A DNA stretch of 64,000 bases from the NCBI GenBank assembly GCA_001411745.2, contig LIQB01000009.1:62001-126000 (forward strand), written 5' to 3'. The DNA comes from Psychrobacter glacincola (GTDB taxonomy: Bacteria; Pseudomonadota; Gammaproteobacteria; Pseudomonadales; Moraxellaceae). The notes beneath the pieces are model-generated. The model had not been told where the DNA came from. It saw only the letters and a program-made list of their open reading frames with translations, and did no database searches. The position numbers and the translations under genes are program-made. This document shows positions 1-9,629 of this stretch, piece after piece; the first letter of the stretch is position 1; every line of letters begins with the position of its first letter.

Positions 1-87
1 GTAGGGTGAGCGCGAATATAATGCTCAGCATAGCCCAGTCATATCTCTACAGAGAGAAAAACTTTCAATTTATACCAAGTTAATAAC

Positions 88-115
88 AAAAAGTCGACTT
101 CACTGTCGGCTTTTT
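88..115 (+). terminator. Rho-independent terminator of an upstream gene
   Basis: An 11-bp stem (88-98 against 105-115, one G-U pair) with a 6-base loop is followed by a T run that forms the end of the stem. It would end transcription of a gene lying before the window; the reading frame of that gene is not visible here. Confidence 0.7.
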
Positions 116-137
116 ACTTGTAGTATCAATACATACC

Positions 138-163
138 AAATTGAGCAAACACTCAAATTTGAT
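138..163. promoter_or_regulatory. Inverted repeat upstream of the peroxiredoxin gene
   Basis: TTGAG (141-145) and CTCAA (152-156) form an inverted repeat with a 6-base spacer. The arms extend imperfectly outwards (CCAAA against TTTGA). It lies about 45 bases before the ATG at 202, so it may be an operator or part of the promoter. No regulator can be named. Confidence 0.35.
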
Positions 164-201
164 ATGAAATATTTTTAACTCAAAACTATAAGGATAAAAC
201 A

Positions 202-750
202 ATGCAAGCAAACTACAATCCAAAAATCATTGCTGGTGCAACATTCCCCAATATCGAAGTATCCACTTATAATGGTGACATGACGCTATTGGGCAAGCCC
301 GAAAATGGTCATGACTGGAAAATGGTGGTTGTTTACCGAGGTCAACACTGTCCAATTTGTACCAAATACCTCAATCAGTTAGAAACATTAAAATCGGCAT
401 TTAATGAAACGGGTGTCGACGTCATCGCTGTTTCAGGTGACAGCAAAGAGCAGGTAGCAAGTCATTTGGAAAAAATAAATGTGAGCTTTCCTATCGCCTA
501 TGATCTGACCGTTGAACAAATGAAAATGCTAGGTCTTTATATCTCTGACCCACGTTCAGAGAAAGAAACCGATCATCCATTTGCAGAGCCCGGCTTGTTT
601 GTTATCAATACAGAAGGAAAGATTCAGATTGTAGATATCTCCAACGCTCCTTTTACTAGACCTGAGCTGGAAGCCTTGGCAAATGGTCTGGCCTTTATCA
701 GAAATCCAGAAAACAACTATCCTATTCGTGGTACACACGATTATGCTTAA
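202..750 (+). CDS. AhpC/TSA-like peroxiredoxin-family protein
   Basis: A 182-residue thioredoxin-fold protein of the peroxiredoxin-like (AhpC/TSA) family, expected to reduce peroxides or act as a thiol oxidoreductase in the cytoplasm. The central strand VVVYRGQHCPICTKYL carries a CxxC pair (Cys50, Cys53) at the place of the peroxidatic cysteine, and residues 69-78 (DVIAVSGDSK) match the following strand of the fold. There is no signal peptide. A clear ribosome site (AAGGA, about 8 bases before the ATG) supports the start. It is a single gene with a terminator on each side. The CPIC motif departs from the classical typical 2-Cys peroxiredoxin site, so the exact substrate is open. Confidence 0.85.
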   Translation: MQANYNPKIIAGATFPNIEVSTYNGDMTLLGKPENGHDWKMVVVYRGQHCPICTKYLNQLETLKSAFNETGVDVIAVSGDSKEQVASHLEKINVSFPIAYDLTVEQMKMLGLYISDPRSEKETDHPFAEPGLFVINTEGKIQIVDISNAPFTRPELEALANGLAFIRNPENNYPIRGTHDYA

Positions 751-783
751 GACTGTATTATTGACGACGGCATTAATTCATAG

Positions 784-818
784 GGCAGTGCATCATAACC
801 GATGCATTGTCTTTTTTA
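784..818 (+). terminator. Terminator after the peroxiredoxin gene
   Basis: An 11-bp stem (784-794 with 801-811), a 6-base loop and a T6 tract, 34 bases after the stop codon. The rest of 819-1076 is AT-rich and holds no gene; it probably contains the promoter of the hydantoinase operon. Confidence 0.8.
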
Positions 819-1076
819 TTGCAAACGCTCTTTATCGTTAACATTCTCTCCAAAAGACTTATTCATACACGTGTGCACTCACAGTCAAAAACTCTGCACT
901 GTCAGTCAATTAATTTGTCAAAAACCCCGCTATAGTAAAAAAGCTTCGTCATTAGGATGGATGACAGCCATATAAAGAATGAGTGTAATTGTTAAGTATT
1001 GACGGCCACATTGGGCGCTATATTTTACACAGCCACTCATATCTTCTGATATAAATTTCTAGACAGGGAGTCTCAC

Positions 1077-2840
1077 ATGAGCAACGCTCACACTTCAATT
1101 GATCCTATTACTTTGTCCGTCGTACGTGGTGCCTTAGAAACGGCGCAGCGCGAGATGACGACAACCTTAGAAAAAACCGCACGCTCTAGCGTCTTCAACT
1201 TAGCTCACGATTATAGCAATGCTTTGTTTGATCATCTGCCTGAGATGATCTTGCAGGGTCAAGACATTCCTATTCATTTAGGTTCACTCATGCCAGCCAT
1301 GAAAGCCGTTGCCGAATATTACGGTGATGATATTCACGAAGGCGACGTCATTTATCACAACGATCCTGTGATGATGGGCAGTCATATTTTAGATTGCTGT
1401 ATGTATAAGCCAGTGTTTTATAAAGGCGAGTTGGTATTTTGGACGGTATGCAAAGGTCACGTCACTGATATTGGTGGACCCGTGCCGGCAGGCTACAACC
1501 CAGATGCTAAAGAGATATACGCCGAAGGGTTGCGCATTCCGCCTATCAAAATATGGGAAAAAGGCGTTAGACGTCGTGATGTCATCAACTTAATTCATAG
1601 TAATATGCGCTCTCGCCGTAACCAAGAAGGCGATCTCAATGCTCAGTATGGTGCTTGTGCGGTTGGTGAGCGTAATATGATTGCGCTGCTAGACAAATAT
1701 GGCGTAGAGACTGTCCGTGCGGCGATTGAAGAGCTAAAGAATATGGCTGATACCCATATGCGCTCATTGATCTCATCTATCCCAGATGGTCAGTATCACG
1801 GCGAAGCGGTATTAGAAGATTCAGGTCACGGTTTGGGTGATTTGACCATCAGCGCCGATATTGAGATTAAAGACAGCGATGTACATATCAAGATTACCAG
1901 TCCACCGCAAGTTCCTTACTTTATTAACTCTTATGCGGGTAATTCGATGTCTGGCGTCCTCCTAGGGCTGATGATGTTTGCCCAAGTAGACCCGCCGTAC
2001 AACGAAGGTTTATACCGCTGTGTCACGGTAGACTTGGGTGAGCATGGCACGCTATGTAATGCCAAAGAACCTGCACCTCATGTGAACTGTACCACCACAC
2101 CGATGGAAACCTTAACGGATGCCGTGCGTATGGCTTTTGAAGATGCAGCGCCAGATCGCGTTATCGCCTCTTGGGGTCATGCCTCTGGTATCAACATCTC
2201 AGGTATTGACCCAAAAACAGGGGAACAATACGTCACTATGATTTTGGCCTCGATCATCTCCGGTGCTGGCGCAACTCAGCAAATGGACGGCTGGCATGCT
2301 TGCGGTCCTTTATGCTGCTTCGGCGCGTTAAGCTCTGGTGATATTGAATTATTAGAGTATCAGTATCCTATCTTAATTCATAAGTATGGCTTGGCAGAAG
2401 ACAGTGGCGGCGCTGGTGAGTATCGTGGCGGTTGCGGTACCGTATGGGAAGTTGAGCCGTTAGGTCATGAGATGACGGTAGTAGCGTTTGGAGAAGGTCG
2501 TGAGCACCCGACAATGGGCGCTGCAGGCGCAGAACAAATATCCCCTGAGCTTAAGTTAGGCCGACTAGAGATTATCCATAAGGATGGCGTCACTGATCTG
2601 CACAAGCAAAATATAATGACTGAAATTCAACCGGGTGACCGTGCGCGTAATACCAACCCTGGTGGTGGTGGCTACGGTAGCTCGTTTGCACGGTCTGTAC
2701 CCGCAGTATTAAAAGATGTAGAAGAAAGAGTCATATCAGTAGCAGCGGCTAAGACTGAGTACGGTGTGGTTATTGACCCACAAACGCTGGCGGTCAATGA
2801 AGCAGAGACGGATGCTTTACGTCGTAAGCTGACGGCATAA
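1077..2840 (+). CDS. hyuB: Hydantoinase B/oxoprolinase family protein
   Basis: A 587-residue member of the HyuB family (N-methylhydantoinase B, 5-oxoprolinase C-terminal half, acetone carboxylase alpha family). With HyuA these enzymes hydrolyse cyclic amides or carboxylate small ketones in an ATP-dependent way. The N-terminus (SIDPITLSVVRGALETAQRE) and the glycine-rich C-terminus (NPGGGGYG) are typical, and the length is normal for a single subunit. A ribosome site (GGGAG) precedes the ATG. It is 49 bases ahead of hyuA and forms an operon with it, in the order B then A, which is less usual than A then B. The substrate cannot be read from sequence. Confidence 0.9.
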   Translation: MSNAHTSIDPITLSVVRGALETAQREMTTTLEKTARSSVFNLAHDYSNALFDHLPEMILQGQDIPIHLGSLMPAMKAVAEYYGDDIHEGDVIYHNDPVMMGSHILDCCMYKPVFYKGELVFWTVCKGHVTDIGGPVPAGYNPDAKEIYAEGLRIPPIKIWEKGVRRRDVINLIHSNMRSRRNQEGDLNAQYGACAVGERNMIALLDKYGVETVRAAIEELKNMADTHMRSLISSIPDGQYHGEAVLEDSGHGLGDLTISADIEIKDSDVHIKITSPPQVPYFINSYAGNSMSGVLLGLMMFAQVDPPYNEGLYRCVTVDLGEHGTLCNAKEPAPHVNCTTTPMETLTDAVRMAFEDAAPDRVIASWGHASGINISGIDPKTGEQYVTMILASIISGAGATQQMDGWHACGPLCCFGALSSGDIELLEYQYPILIHKYGLAEDSGGAGEYRGGCGTVWEVEPLGHEMTVVAFGEGREHPTMGAAGAEQISPELKLGRLEIIHKDGVTDLHKQNIMTEIQPGDRARNTNPGGGGYGSSFARSVPAVLKDVEERVISVAAAKTEYGVVIDPQTLAVNEAETDALRRKLTA

Positions 2841-2889
2841 AACCCAAAACTAACTGATGATATTAAATAATTTGAGTTAAGGATGACTT

Positions 2890-4971
2890 ATGAACAACGA
2901 TTTTCGTATTGGCGTCGATGCTGGCGGGACGTTTACTGACTTTGTTTTGGCCGAAAAAAGTGGTGATGTTCATCTATTTAAAGCGCCATCTACCCCTGAG
3001 GATGGCACCCTGGCTATCGCTAATGGTTTACAGCAAATCGCCACGCAGTTTGACCGTCCTATTGAAGAGATTATTCAAGCCTGCGACCTATGCATCAACG
3101 GTACGACCGTCGCGCTAAACGCCTTGATTCAGATGAAAGGGGTGAAGGTCGGGCTATTATGTACTAAGGGCCATGAGGACAGTATCGAGATACGCTTAGG
3201 GCATAAAGAAGAAGGTCATCGCTATGATGCCAGCTATCCGCCAGCACCGCAAATTGCCACCCGTGATCGTCGCTTTCCTATCCGTGGTCGTATCTTAGCT
3301 GATGGTACTGAACACGAGCCGCTAAATGAGCAAGACGTACTCGATGCGATAAAAGCACTTAAGGAAAAAGACATTCAGGCTGTTGCTATCTCCTTTGTCT
3401 GGTCTATTCGTAATACTCAGCATGAGCAGCGCGCCAAAGAGCTGGTTGAAGAGCATATGCCAGGGGTGTTCGTCTGCTGTGGTAGTGACGTATATCCACA
3501 GATTAAAGAATATACGCGTACCTCAACGACGCTAGTGAATGCCTATTTGAGCCCAGTAATGGCATCTTATGTCCATAAGATTGACGATTACTTTAAGGCA
3601 TTAGGCGCTGAGCAGCCCGTACGTTATTTTCAATCTAATGGCGGGCTTGCAGTTGGTAGTATCATGCGAGAGCGTGCGGTCAATGCCATTAACTCAGGAC
3701 CAGCATCAGCACCGCAAGCAGGCCTGTATATTGCCAGTCCTTTTGGGATTAATGATATTATCACGGTCGATATGGGCGGTACTTCTTTTGACATCACCAT
3801 GGCGAAGGCAGGCAGAACCAGCCTCAACCGCGATATTGATTTCTTACGTAATCGTATTGGCGTGCCTATGATTCATGTAGAGACATTAGGGGCGGGCGGT
3901 GGCTCTATTGGGCATGTTAATACCTTTGGTATGCTAGAGGTTGGCCCTCAGAGTGCTGGCGCGACTCCTGGACCGGCATGTTATGGTAAAGGTGGTGACT
4001 TGCCAACCGTTACAGACGCAAACTTGGTACTCGGCTATCTACAGCCGAATGCGGTATTAGGCGGCAGTGTTACCTTAGACAAAGACAAAGCAGTACAAGC
4101 GGTGCAAACACACATCGCTGATCCGCTAAACATCGAGTTAGATCATGCCGCATTTGGTATCAGTGCTATCGTTAACCAAAACATGTCTAATGCCATTCGC
4201 CGTATTACTATCGAAAAAGGCTATGACCCTAGGGATTTTGCGCTAGTCTGCGCAGGCGGAGCAGCTGGCATGCATATTATTGCTCTGGCTGAGGAGATGG
4301 GTATTGGTACGGTTTTAATTCCAAAAATCGCATCTTGTCTCTGTGCCTTCGGTCAGATTATCTCTGATATCAAGTATAACTACTTAGCGACACAAATGAT
4401 GATCCTTGCGCCAGAGGTAGAACTGCAATCACTCAATACCAAGCTACAAGAGCTTGAGGAGCAGGGTGTACAAAAACTGCTAGAAGATGGCTTTACAGAT
4501 GAAGATATCACCATCGAACGTACCATGGAGATGCGCTATGTTGGTCAGGTGCATGAATGTAACGTGCTGATACCGAATGGCAAGCTTGATGCTGAAAGTG
4601 TCAACACCATCTTAGAGTTGTTCCATCATCGCCATCGTGAGCTTTATACTTATGATGAACGTGATAGTCACGTCGAGCTGGTCAATATTGAGGTATCGGT
4701 AATTGGTAAAATCAGTAAGCCAAAACTACCGAGCCTAGTGGCACAGCAAGGGGATATCAGTAATGCACAAACGGGTAGCCGTAAGATGCTGTTTGATCAG
4801 TCCTATGACTGGATTGATACGCCTATCTATGACGGTGAGAAATTCGGTGCTGGTGCATTGGTCACAGGTCCTGCGCTCATTCAAGAGCCAACCACTACCG
4901 TGGTCATTAAAAATGGCTGGCAAGCAGAGCTGCATGAGACTGGCACTTATAAGCTGACTCGAGCGGCATAG
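2890..4971 (+). CDS. hyuA: Hydantoinase A/oxoprolinase family protein
   Basis: A 693-residue HyuA-family ATPase of the actin/hexokinase fold. The phosphate-1 motif GVDAGGTFTDF is at residues 8-18, the phosphate-2 motif DMGGTSFDI lies near residue 297 and a glycine-rich segment (GAGGGSIGH) follows. It would bind and hydrolyse ATP to activate the substrate for the HyuB partner. The length is typical of bacterial N-methylhydantoinase A. AAGGATG just before the ATG supports the start. It is the second gene of the hyuBA operon and is followed by a strong terminator. The AraC-type gene downstream is a plausible regulator. Confidence 0.9.
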   Translation: MNNDFRIGVDAGGTFTDFVLAEKSGDVHLFKAPSTPEDGTLAIANGLQQIATQFDRPIEEIIQACDLCINGTTVALNALIQMKGVKVGLLCTKGHEDSIEIRLGHKEEGHRYDASYPPAPQIATRDRRFPIRGRILADGTEHEPLNEQDVLDAIKALKEKDIQAVAISFVWSIRNTQHEQRAKELVEEHMPGVFVCCGSDVYPQIKEYTRTSTTLVNAYLSPVMASYVHKIDDYFKALGAEQPVRYFQSNGGLAVGSIMRERAVNAINSGPASAPQAGLYIASPFGINDIITVDMGGTSFDITMAKAGRTSLNRDIDFLRNRIGVPMIHVETLGAGGGSIGHVNTFGMLEVGPQSAGATPGPACYGKGGDLPTVTDANLVLGYLQPNAVLGGSVTLDKDKAVQAVQTHIADPLNIELDHAAFGISAIVNQNMSNAIRRITIEKGYDPRDFALVCAGGAAGMHIIALAEEMGIGTVLIPKIASCLCAFGQIISDIKYNYLATQMMILAPEVELQSLNTKLQELEEQGVQKLLEDGFTDEDITIERTMEMRYVGQVHECNVLIPNGKLDAESVNTILELFHHRHRELYTYDERDSHVELVNIEVSVIGKISKPKLPSLVAQQGDISNAQTGSRKMLFDQSYDWIDTPIYDGEKFGAGALVTGPALIQEPTTTVVIKNGWQAELHETGTYKLTRAA

Positions 4972-5013
4972 AGATAAGTTGTTAAGCCAAACCTACTAGA
5001 GGTTTCACCAACT

Positions 5014-5058
5014 AAAGGCTTCAGGCATTAAACACTTTTTAATGTCTGAAGCCTTTTT
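5014..5058 (+). terminator. Strong terminator after hyuA
   Basis: A long stem (5014-5029 with 5041-5058, AAAGGCTTCAGGCATT paired with its near complement) with a T-rich loop and a T tract. It separates the hyuBA operon from the AraC gene. Confidence 0.85.
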
Positions 5059-5142
5059 TATTTTATGATATAAAAGAGGATTATTGATCAATAACTGATA
5101 GGATATCAGTACAGTTGTATACCATATATTGAGTGTTCAAGG

Positions 5143-6213
5143 ATGAATGCAAATCAAAAGCCAAATCGTTATCAAAATACCTCTCATCAAACCTTACAGT
5201 TGCAGGCAGGTCAGACAAACGACATCGCTGCACATGATTTATCAATGAATGAAAATCTTCTAAGCCCCTCAGGGTTAGAGATGCCAGCAACGGAGCGCAT
5301 GCAAACCTTAGGTGCCTTCGATTGGAAACATACCATCAATGAGACTTACTTTGATCTTGATGTTAGTTTTCGGCAACCAAATAAGTTTTCTGGTTTTTTG
5401 CAACATGCTAAGCTTCTAGAGATAGGTGTTTCGCACTATCATGCTAATACTGTGCACTATAATCGCGGCAGACAGAGTTCCGGCTATATTGATGACAGTA
5501 TTTTAATTACTTTTCCTATGACAGGCGACGTTCGTTTTACCCAAAAAGGACGGCAGCTGACCTCTAAACCCGGTCAATTCTTTATTGAGCTGTCCAGCTT
5601 ACCTTATGAGTTTTATCATCTGCACGAAGCATCACTGTATGTGATTAAAGTGCCTTTAGCGCTACTAACCCCGCAAATGGGTACTATAGAGCGGCAGTTT
5701 GCCCGCAGTATGTCTATTGATGAAGGGGCAGGCAGGTTACTGGTATTTCAAATTGGTCAAATACTGGCGCTTATTCATAACAATCATCTGGGTGATTTAG
5801 AGATAAAAATATTAGAGCAGCAGCTGCTTAACCTTATTGTATTGACATTGATCGCCCCGAAAGAGGTGATGATGAGTACCAGCTCGTCCATACAATCGGT
5901 GCACCTAAAGCGCATCGAGAATTACGTTTATTTGCATCTAGAAAACTCCGCTTTAACTCCAGCGATGGTCGCTGCTGCTTGTCATATCTCTGCCAGATAC
6001 CTACATAAGTTATTTTCTGAGCTACCTTATACTTTTTCGGAATGGGTAAAAGAGCTACGTTTAAAGCAGGCCAATCACATTTTAAAAACCAAAAGCTACG
6101 TGACTATAGATGAAGTGGCGCATAGAGTCGGTTATGGCGATCAAGGTTACTTTTCACGCATTTATAAGCAGCATTTCGGTTATACGCCGCGAGATACACC
6201 AAGCACAGGGTAG
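5143..6213 (+). CDS. AraC-family transcriptional regulator
   Basis: A 356-residue regulator. Residues about 60-230 form the ligand-sensing domain of the cupin-like AraC-binding type, and residues about 255-352 carry the paired helix-turn-helix (MVAAACHISARYLHKLF, then VAHRVGYGDQGYFSRIYKQ), ending in the usual GYTPRD. The first ATG has AAGG directly against it, which is too close for good initiation; Met32 (5236) or Met47 (5281) are possible alternative starts. It lies in the same direction right after hyuBA, so it may control that operon. This is inference from position only. Confidence 0.88.
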   Translation: MNANQKPNRYQNTSHQTLQLQAGQTNDIAAHDLSMNENLLSPSGLEMPATERMQTLGAFDWKHTINETYFDLDVSFRQPNKFSGFLQHAKLLEIGVSHYHANTVHYNRGRQSSGYIDDSILITFPMTGDVRFTQKGRQLTSKPGQFFIELSSLPYEFYHLHEASLYVIKVPLALLTPQMGTIERQFARSMSIDEGAGRLLVFQIGQILALIHNNHLGDLEIKILEQQLLNLIVLTLIAPKEVMMSTSSSIQSVHLKRIENYVYLHLENSALTPAMVAAACHISARYLHKLFSELPYTFSEWVKELRLKQANHILKTKSYVTIDEVAHRVGYGDQGYFSRIYKQHFGYTPRDTPSTG

Positions 6214-6298
6214 TCATTATTATGTACTCTGTTATGCAGTCGCTGTATGATTTATACATTGAGCATAAGCGCGTATATTAAGTTAAGGAAAAACCAAG

Positions 6299-7309
6299 AT
6301 GACTGGTGCTACGAATGATAAAACAGCAAAAGTAGAGATATATGAAAGCGCTGATGGGAAGGCGCAGATAGAGATACGCTTAGAACACGACACACTATGG
6401 CTCTCACAAGCCCAATTGGCGACGCTGTTTGAAAAAGACTCGGATACCATAGGATTACATCTAAAAAATATTTATAAAGAAGGTGAGTTAGACCCAGAAG
6501 CAACTACCGAGCAATCCTCGGTAGTTCGTCAAGAGGGGAGTCGGCAGGTTCGACGTAACATTCGCTTTTACAATCTAGATGCTATTATTTCTGTGGGCTA
6601 TCGGGTTAATTCTAAAAAAGGTACTCAGTTCCGTATATGGGCAACCCAGCGCTTACGTGAATACTTGGTTCAAGGCTATACACTCAATCAAGAGCGCTTT
6701 GATAAAAACTCAAGCGAGCTACAACAAGCATTAAATTTAATCAGAAAAACTGCGCAAAGCCCTGAGCTGAAAACCGATGAAGGTCGCGGCTTGGTTGAAA
6801 TTATCAGCCGTTATACACAGACATTCTTATGGTTACAGCGTTATGATGAAGGCTTGCTTGATAATCCTGCAGGGGAGGATGGCGGTATCTTACCCAGTCC
6901 GACTGAGGCGATGGCAGCGCTGACGGATTTAAAATCTCAGCTGATAAATAGAGGCGAGGCGACTAAGCTATTTGCTAAGCCTCGTGGTGATGGTTTGGAC
7001 AGCGTACTGGGTAATTTAGAGCAAACGGTATTTGGTGAGCCTGCATACCCGACCATCGAGAGTAAAGCGGCGCATCTGCTGTACTTTATGGTCAAAAACC
7101 ATCCTTTTACCGATGGCAATAAACGCAGCGGCGCTTTTTTGTTCGTAGATTTTTTGCATCGTAATAATCGACTGCTCAATGATAAAGGTGAGATGGTCAT
7201 CAACAATACCGGGCTTGCCGCATTAACCTTGTTAGTCGCTGAATCTGATCCCAACCAAAAAGAAACCTTGATTAAGCTGATTATGAATATGTTGTCGTTA
7301 GAGAGTTGA
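6299..7309 (+). CDS. RhuM-like virulence protein fused to a Fic/Doc domain
   Basis: A 336-residue protein. Residues about 10-140 match the RhuM (Virulence_RhuM) family, including SQAQLATLFEKD and the RFYNLDAIISVGYRVNS block. The C-terminal third is a Fic/Doc fold with HPFTDGNKRSGAF near residue 265, the active-site loop of the Doc type (HxFxDxNKR). Such domains transfer a phosphate or AMP group to target proteins. The start is supported by AAGGAA 8 bases upstream. It stands alone without an antitoxin-like partner, and no inhibitory helix motif was recognised. The cellular target is unknown. Confidence 0.85.
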   Translation: MTGATNDKTAKVEIYESADGKAQIEIRLEHDTLWLSQAQLATLFEKDSDTIGLHLKNIYKEGELDPEATTEQSSVVRQEGSRQVRRNIRFYNLDAIISVGYRVNSKKGTQFRIWATQRLREYLVQGYTLNQERFDKNSSELQQALNLIRKTAQSPELKTDEGRGLVEIISRYTQTFLWLQRYDEGLLDNPAGEDGGILPSPTEAMAALTDLKSQLINRGEATKLFAKPRGDGLDSVLGNLEQTVFGEPAYPTIESKAAHLLYFMVKNHPFTDGNKRSGAFLFVDFLHRNNRLLNDKGEMVINNTGLAALTLLVAESDPNQKETLIKLIMNMLSLES

Positions 7310-7385
7310 TAAACAGGCTTATTGTCAGCATTATTTAATATCATAAAAAGCACAGTCTAATGACAAAAATTAAAGGAAATTCAAT

Positions 7386-8129
7386 ATGTTTAGCATGATA
7401 AAAGACTGGCGCGAGCAGCGCATATTGGACAACAGCGAGTTTACCCATGCTGACTGGCTGCAAGCGGCTCAGCGTATTGTGATACTTGATAGGTTGAACG
7501 AAGATGAGCTAACACGTCTCTTTGAGCTAGCAACGTTGTTTTTGGCGGATAAGTCGATTACTGGCGCACAAGGTTTTGAGATTAGCGATGCGGTGCGGCA
7601 ATCTATCGCCTTACAAGCTTGCTTGCCTATCTTAAACCTTAGCCTTGAATGGTATGCTGGCTGGTCGGCCATTATCATTTATCCTGGTTCCTATAAGAGC
7701 GAAACCACCACTGTCGATGAGCTGGGCATTGTCCATGAGGGCAGTCAGCACCGTAGCGGCGAAGCATGGCTGCGCGGCCCCGTTATTCTGTCGTGGAAGG
7801 ATGCCAAACACTCAGGGGAGCGCGACGGTCATAATGTCGTCATTCATGAGTTTGTGCATAAGCTGGATATGTTGAACGGACGTGCCAATGGCTTTCCACC
7901 GCTGCAACCTGATATGGATCCTGCACGTTGGACTGAGATTATGACGCGCGATTTTGAGGATTTTCAAAGCCATCATAAATCAGGTCTTGATCGTTATGGC
8001 GCGACTAATCCAGCGGAGTTTTTTGCGGTACTCAGCGAGGTATTTTTTGAGACGCCGCAAAAGCTGATCGATGCTTACCCAGATATTTATGAAATTATGG
8101 TGAAATTTTTTCGCCAAACACCACTTTAA
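7386..8129 (+). CDS. mtfA: MtfA-type zinc-dependent peptidase
   Basis: A 247-residue protein of the M90/MtfA family. The zinc motif HEFVH is at residues 154-158, followed by KLDMLNGRANG and a downstream NPAEFFAVLSEVFFE segment that supplies the third ligand. In Escherichia coli MtfA binds the repressor Mlc (DgsA) and has aminopeptidase activity. A good ribosome site (AAAGGAAA) precedes the ATG. It is probably a single gene, since a terminator follows it. The function in glucose control is carried over from the family and may differ here. Confidence 0.9.
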   Translation: MFSMIKDWREQRILDNSEFTHADWLQAAQRIVILDRLNEDELTRLFELATLFLADKSITGAQGFEISDAVRQSIALQACLPILNLSLEWYAGWSAIIIYPGSYKSETTTVDELGIVHEGSQHRSGEAWLRGPVILSWKDAKHSGERDGHNVVIHEFVHKLDMLNGRANGFPPLQPDMDPARWTEIMTRDFEDFQSHHKSGLDRYGATNPAEFFAVLSEVFFETPQKLIDAYPDIYEIMVKFFRQTPL

Positions 8130-8191
8130 TCAAAATCATTAATAGTCACTATTAATGTTCGATAATGAATATATAGACATGAAAAAGCAAT

Positions 8192-8232
8192 AAAAAAGGG
8201 CAGTGCATGGGTTTCATGACACTGCCTTTTTT
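8192..8232. terminator. Bidirectional terminator between mtfA and the lipoprotein gene
   Basis: A long near-perfect hairpin (A6-GGGCAGTG ... CACTGCC-T6) sits between two convergent genes, with A and T tracts on both sides, so it can serve both strands. Confidence 0.8.
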
Positions 8233-8280
8233 ATGGCTTATTTTTCCTTTAAATGCATGTTTTTATAGAGAAAAATTTAT

Positions 8281-8946
8281 TTAAGTTGTCCATTGCTCAT
8301 TCACAATAGCGACCAAATAGCGTTTACCTTGATATTCTTCAAACACTAAACGCATGATACGCCAATCCATACCGGCATATTCCTCCGAGCCTTTATGATA
8401 AAACTCGACAACCTCTGAATTGGGATAAATTTTCTTTAGGTTATTAATCATATTCCCACTGTGTTGGAACTCATTAATACTGATACTGGCATTGTTAAAT
8501 TTGCTAGCATCAATCCACGTGTCTAAATATGTAGGTAGTGGCGTGACGAGTAGATCACCCGTACCGTCTTTTTCGCCCCAAGTAAAACGAATTTTAGACT
8601 GTTGCAAATATTGGGCGAATTGTTCACGGATAAAGACTTTATCCGTCTCAGGACGCACATAGGCATACATCGAAAAACGGACGCCACGGGTTGGATGAAT
8701 ATCATTGGTGATGCGAGCGAAGTCTTTATTTGCAAGCGCGCGCTGAATACGTAAGGCTTGCTGCTTAAGGGTTTGCTGACTGATATCGGAGACAACAGGC
8801 GTTGATGAATGACCGTTAGATTGATTTGGAGTGGCTATATTGGATTCAGCAGAAGATTGACAGCCAGTTGCTGCTAGCGCCAAAGCCAATGCGCCGCCAA
8901 CGGTTAATTTAGATGAACGGTCTTTGAAGGTAGATAATAGGGTCAT
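8281..8946 (-). CDS. Putative lipoprotein of unknown function
   Basis: A 221-residue protein with a lipoprotein signal ending in LALAATGC (Cys29), so it is probably anchored in the envelope. The mature part starts with a Ser/Asn-rich linker and then a compact domain (residues about 65-220) containing HPTRGVRFSMYAYV and GMDWRIMRLVFEEYQGKRYLV. The HPxxGVRFS pattern recalls a widespread family of secreted proteins of unknown function. No catalytic motif was recognised. It is a single gene, convergent with mtfA, with its own terminator. Confidence 0.75.
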   Translation of the reverse strand: MTLLSTFKDRSSKLTVGGALALALAATGCQSSAESNIATPNQSNGHSSTPVVSDISQQTLKQQALRIQRALANKDFARITNDIHPTRGVRFSMYAYVRPETDKVFIREQFAQYLQQSKIRFTWGEKDGTGDLLVTPLPTYLDTWIDASKFNNASISINEFQHSGNMINNLKKIYPNSEVVEFYHKGSEEYAGMDWRIMRLVFEEYQGKRYLVAIVNEQWTT

Positions 8947-9143
8947 GAAGCATCCTTATCGCAGTGGTTAGCGAAATATACGTTACTGTGAATATAATTG
9001 GGCAAATTTCACAAGATTACTGAGCAAAAAGTTATTATTTTTAATAGATAAACCGGAATGATACGATAATACAGCAGAGTCATAATATGGTTATGATGTA
9101 ATGGTTTATAACACTTATATCATTGAAGCTCGTAGAGAACGCC

Positions 9144-9629
9144 ATGCCAACACATTATTCACTGACGCTGCTAGCTATGGGACTGATAGCAACCAATTCT
9201 GCTATAGCTGATATAGCAGAGTCAACTCAGACTTATGCAGCCATAAAAATAGCGACCATTAGCAACATGTATCAGCAAGACGTCAGCAATCAAGGCATGG
9301 ATAATCCGGTCGTATTGCAACAGTATGCCGACCCAGATCTACAAGCCGCGATGCAGATTGAGCAAGACTATTTTGATAGAGAGAAAATATCTTGTCATGT
9401 TGATTATGATGTATTGTGGGATTCGCAAGATCCTGATTATGCCCAAGACAAACAGTTTTCGATGACTGACCAAGGATTGGTGCAAGTGAGTTTGGCACAT
9501 GGCAGCAATGTTTATTACGAGTTGTCATGTAATGGTACCGATGACGATGCTAATTGCCGAGTGGCAGATGTGATTTTAGATGAAGATGGAAAGTCTTTAC
9601 GCAAGCATTTACTAGAAACCTGTCGCTAG
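9144..9629 (+). CDS. Small secreted protein of unknown function
   Basis: A 161-residue protein with a Sec signal peptide (MPTHYSLTLLAMGLIATNSA, cleavage near AIA-DI). A longer reading with a TTG start at 9123 exists, but the ATG at 9144 has GAGAAC upstream and gives a clean signal peptide. The mature protein contains four cysteines, of which two pairs could form disulfides in the periplasm, and acidic stretches (DSQDPDYAQD). No family was recognised. It stands alone. Confidence 0.6.
   Translation: MPTHYSLTLLAMGLIATNSAIADIAESTQTYAAIKIATISNMYQQDVSNQGMDNPVVLQQYADPDLQAAMQIEQDYFDREKISCHVDYDVLWDSQDPDYAQDKQFSMTDQGLVQVSLAHGSNVYYELSCNGTDDDANCRVADVILDEDGKSLRKHLLETCR

Noticed and set aside
6937..7353. 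A 138-codon frame antisense to the RhuM/Fic gene
   Set aside because: Shadow of a strongly supported gene; composition and lack of ribosome site fit chance.
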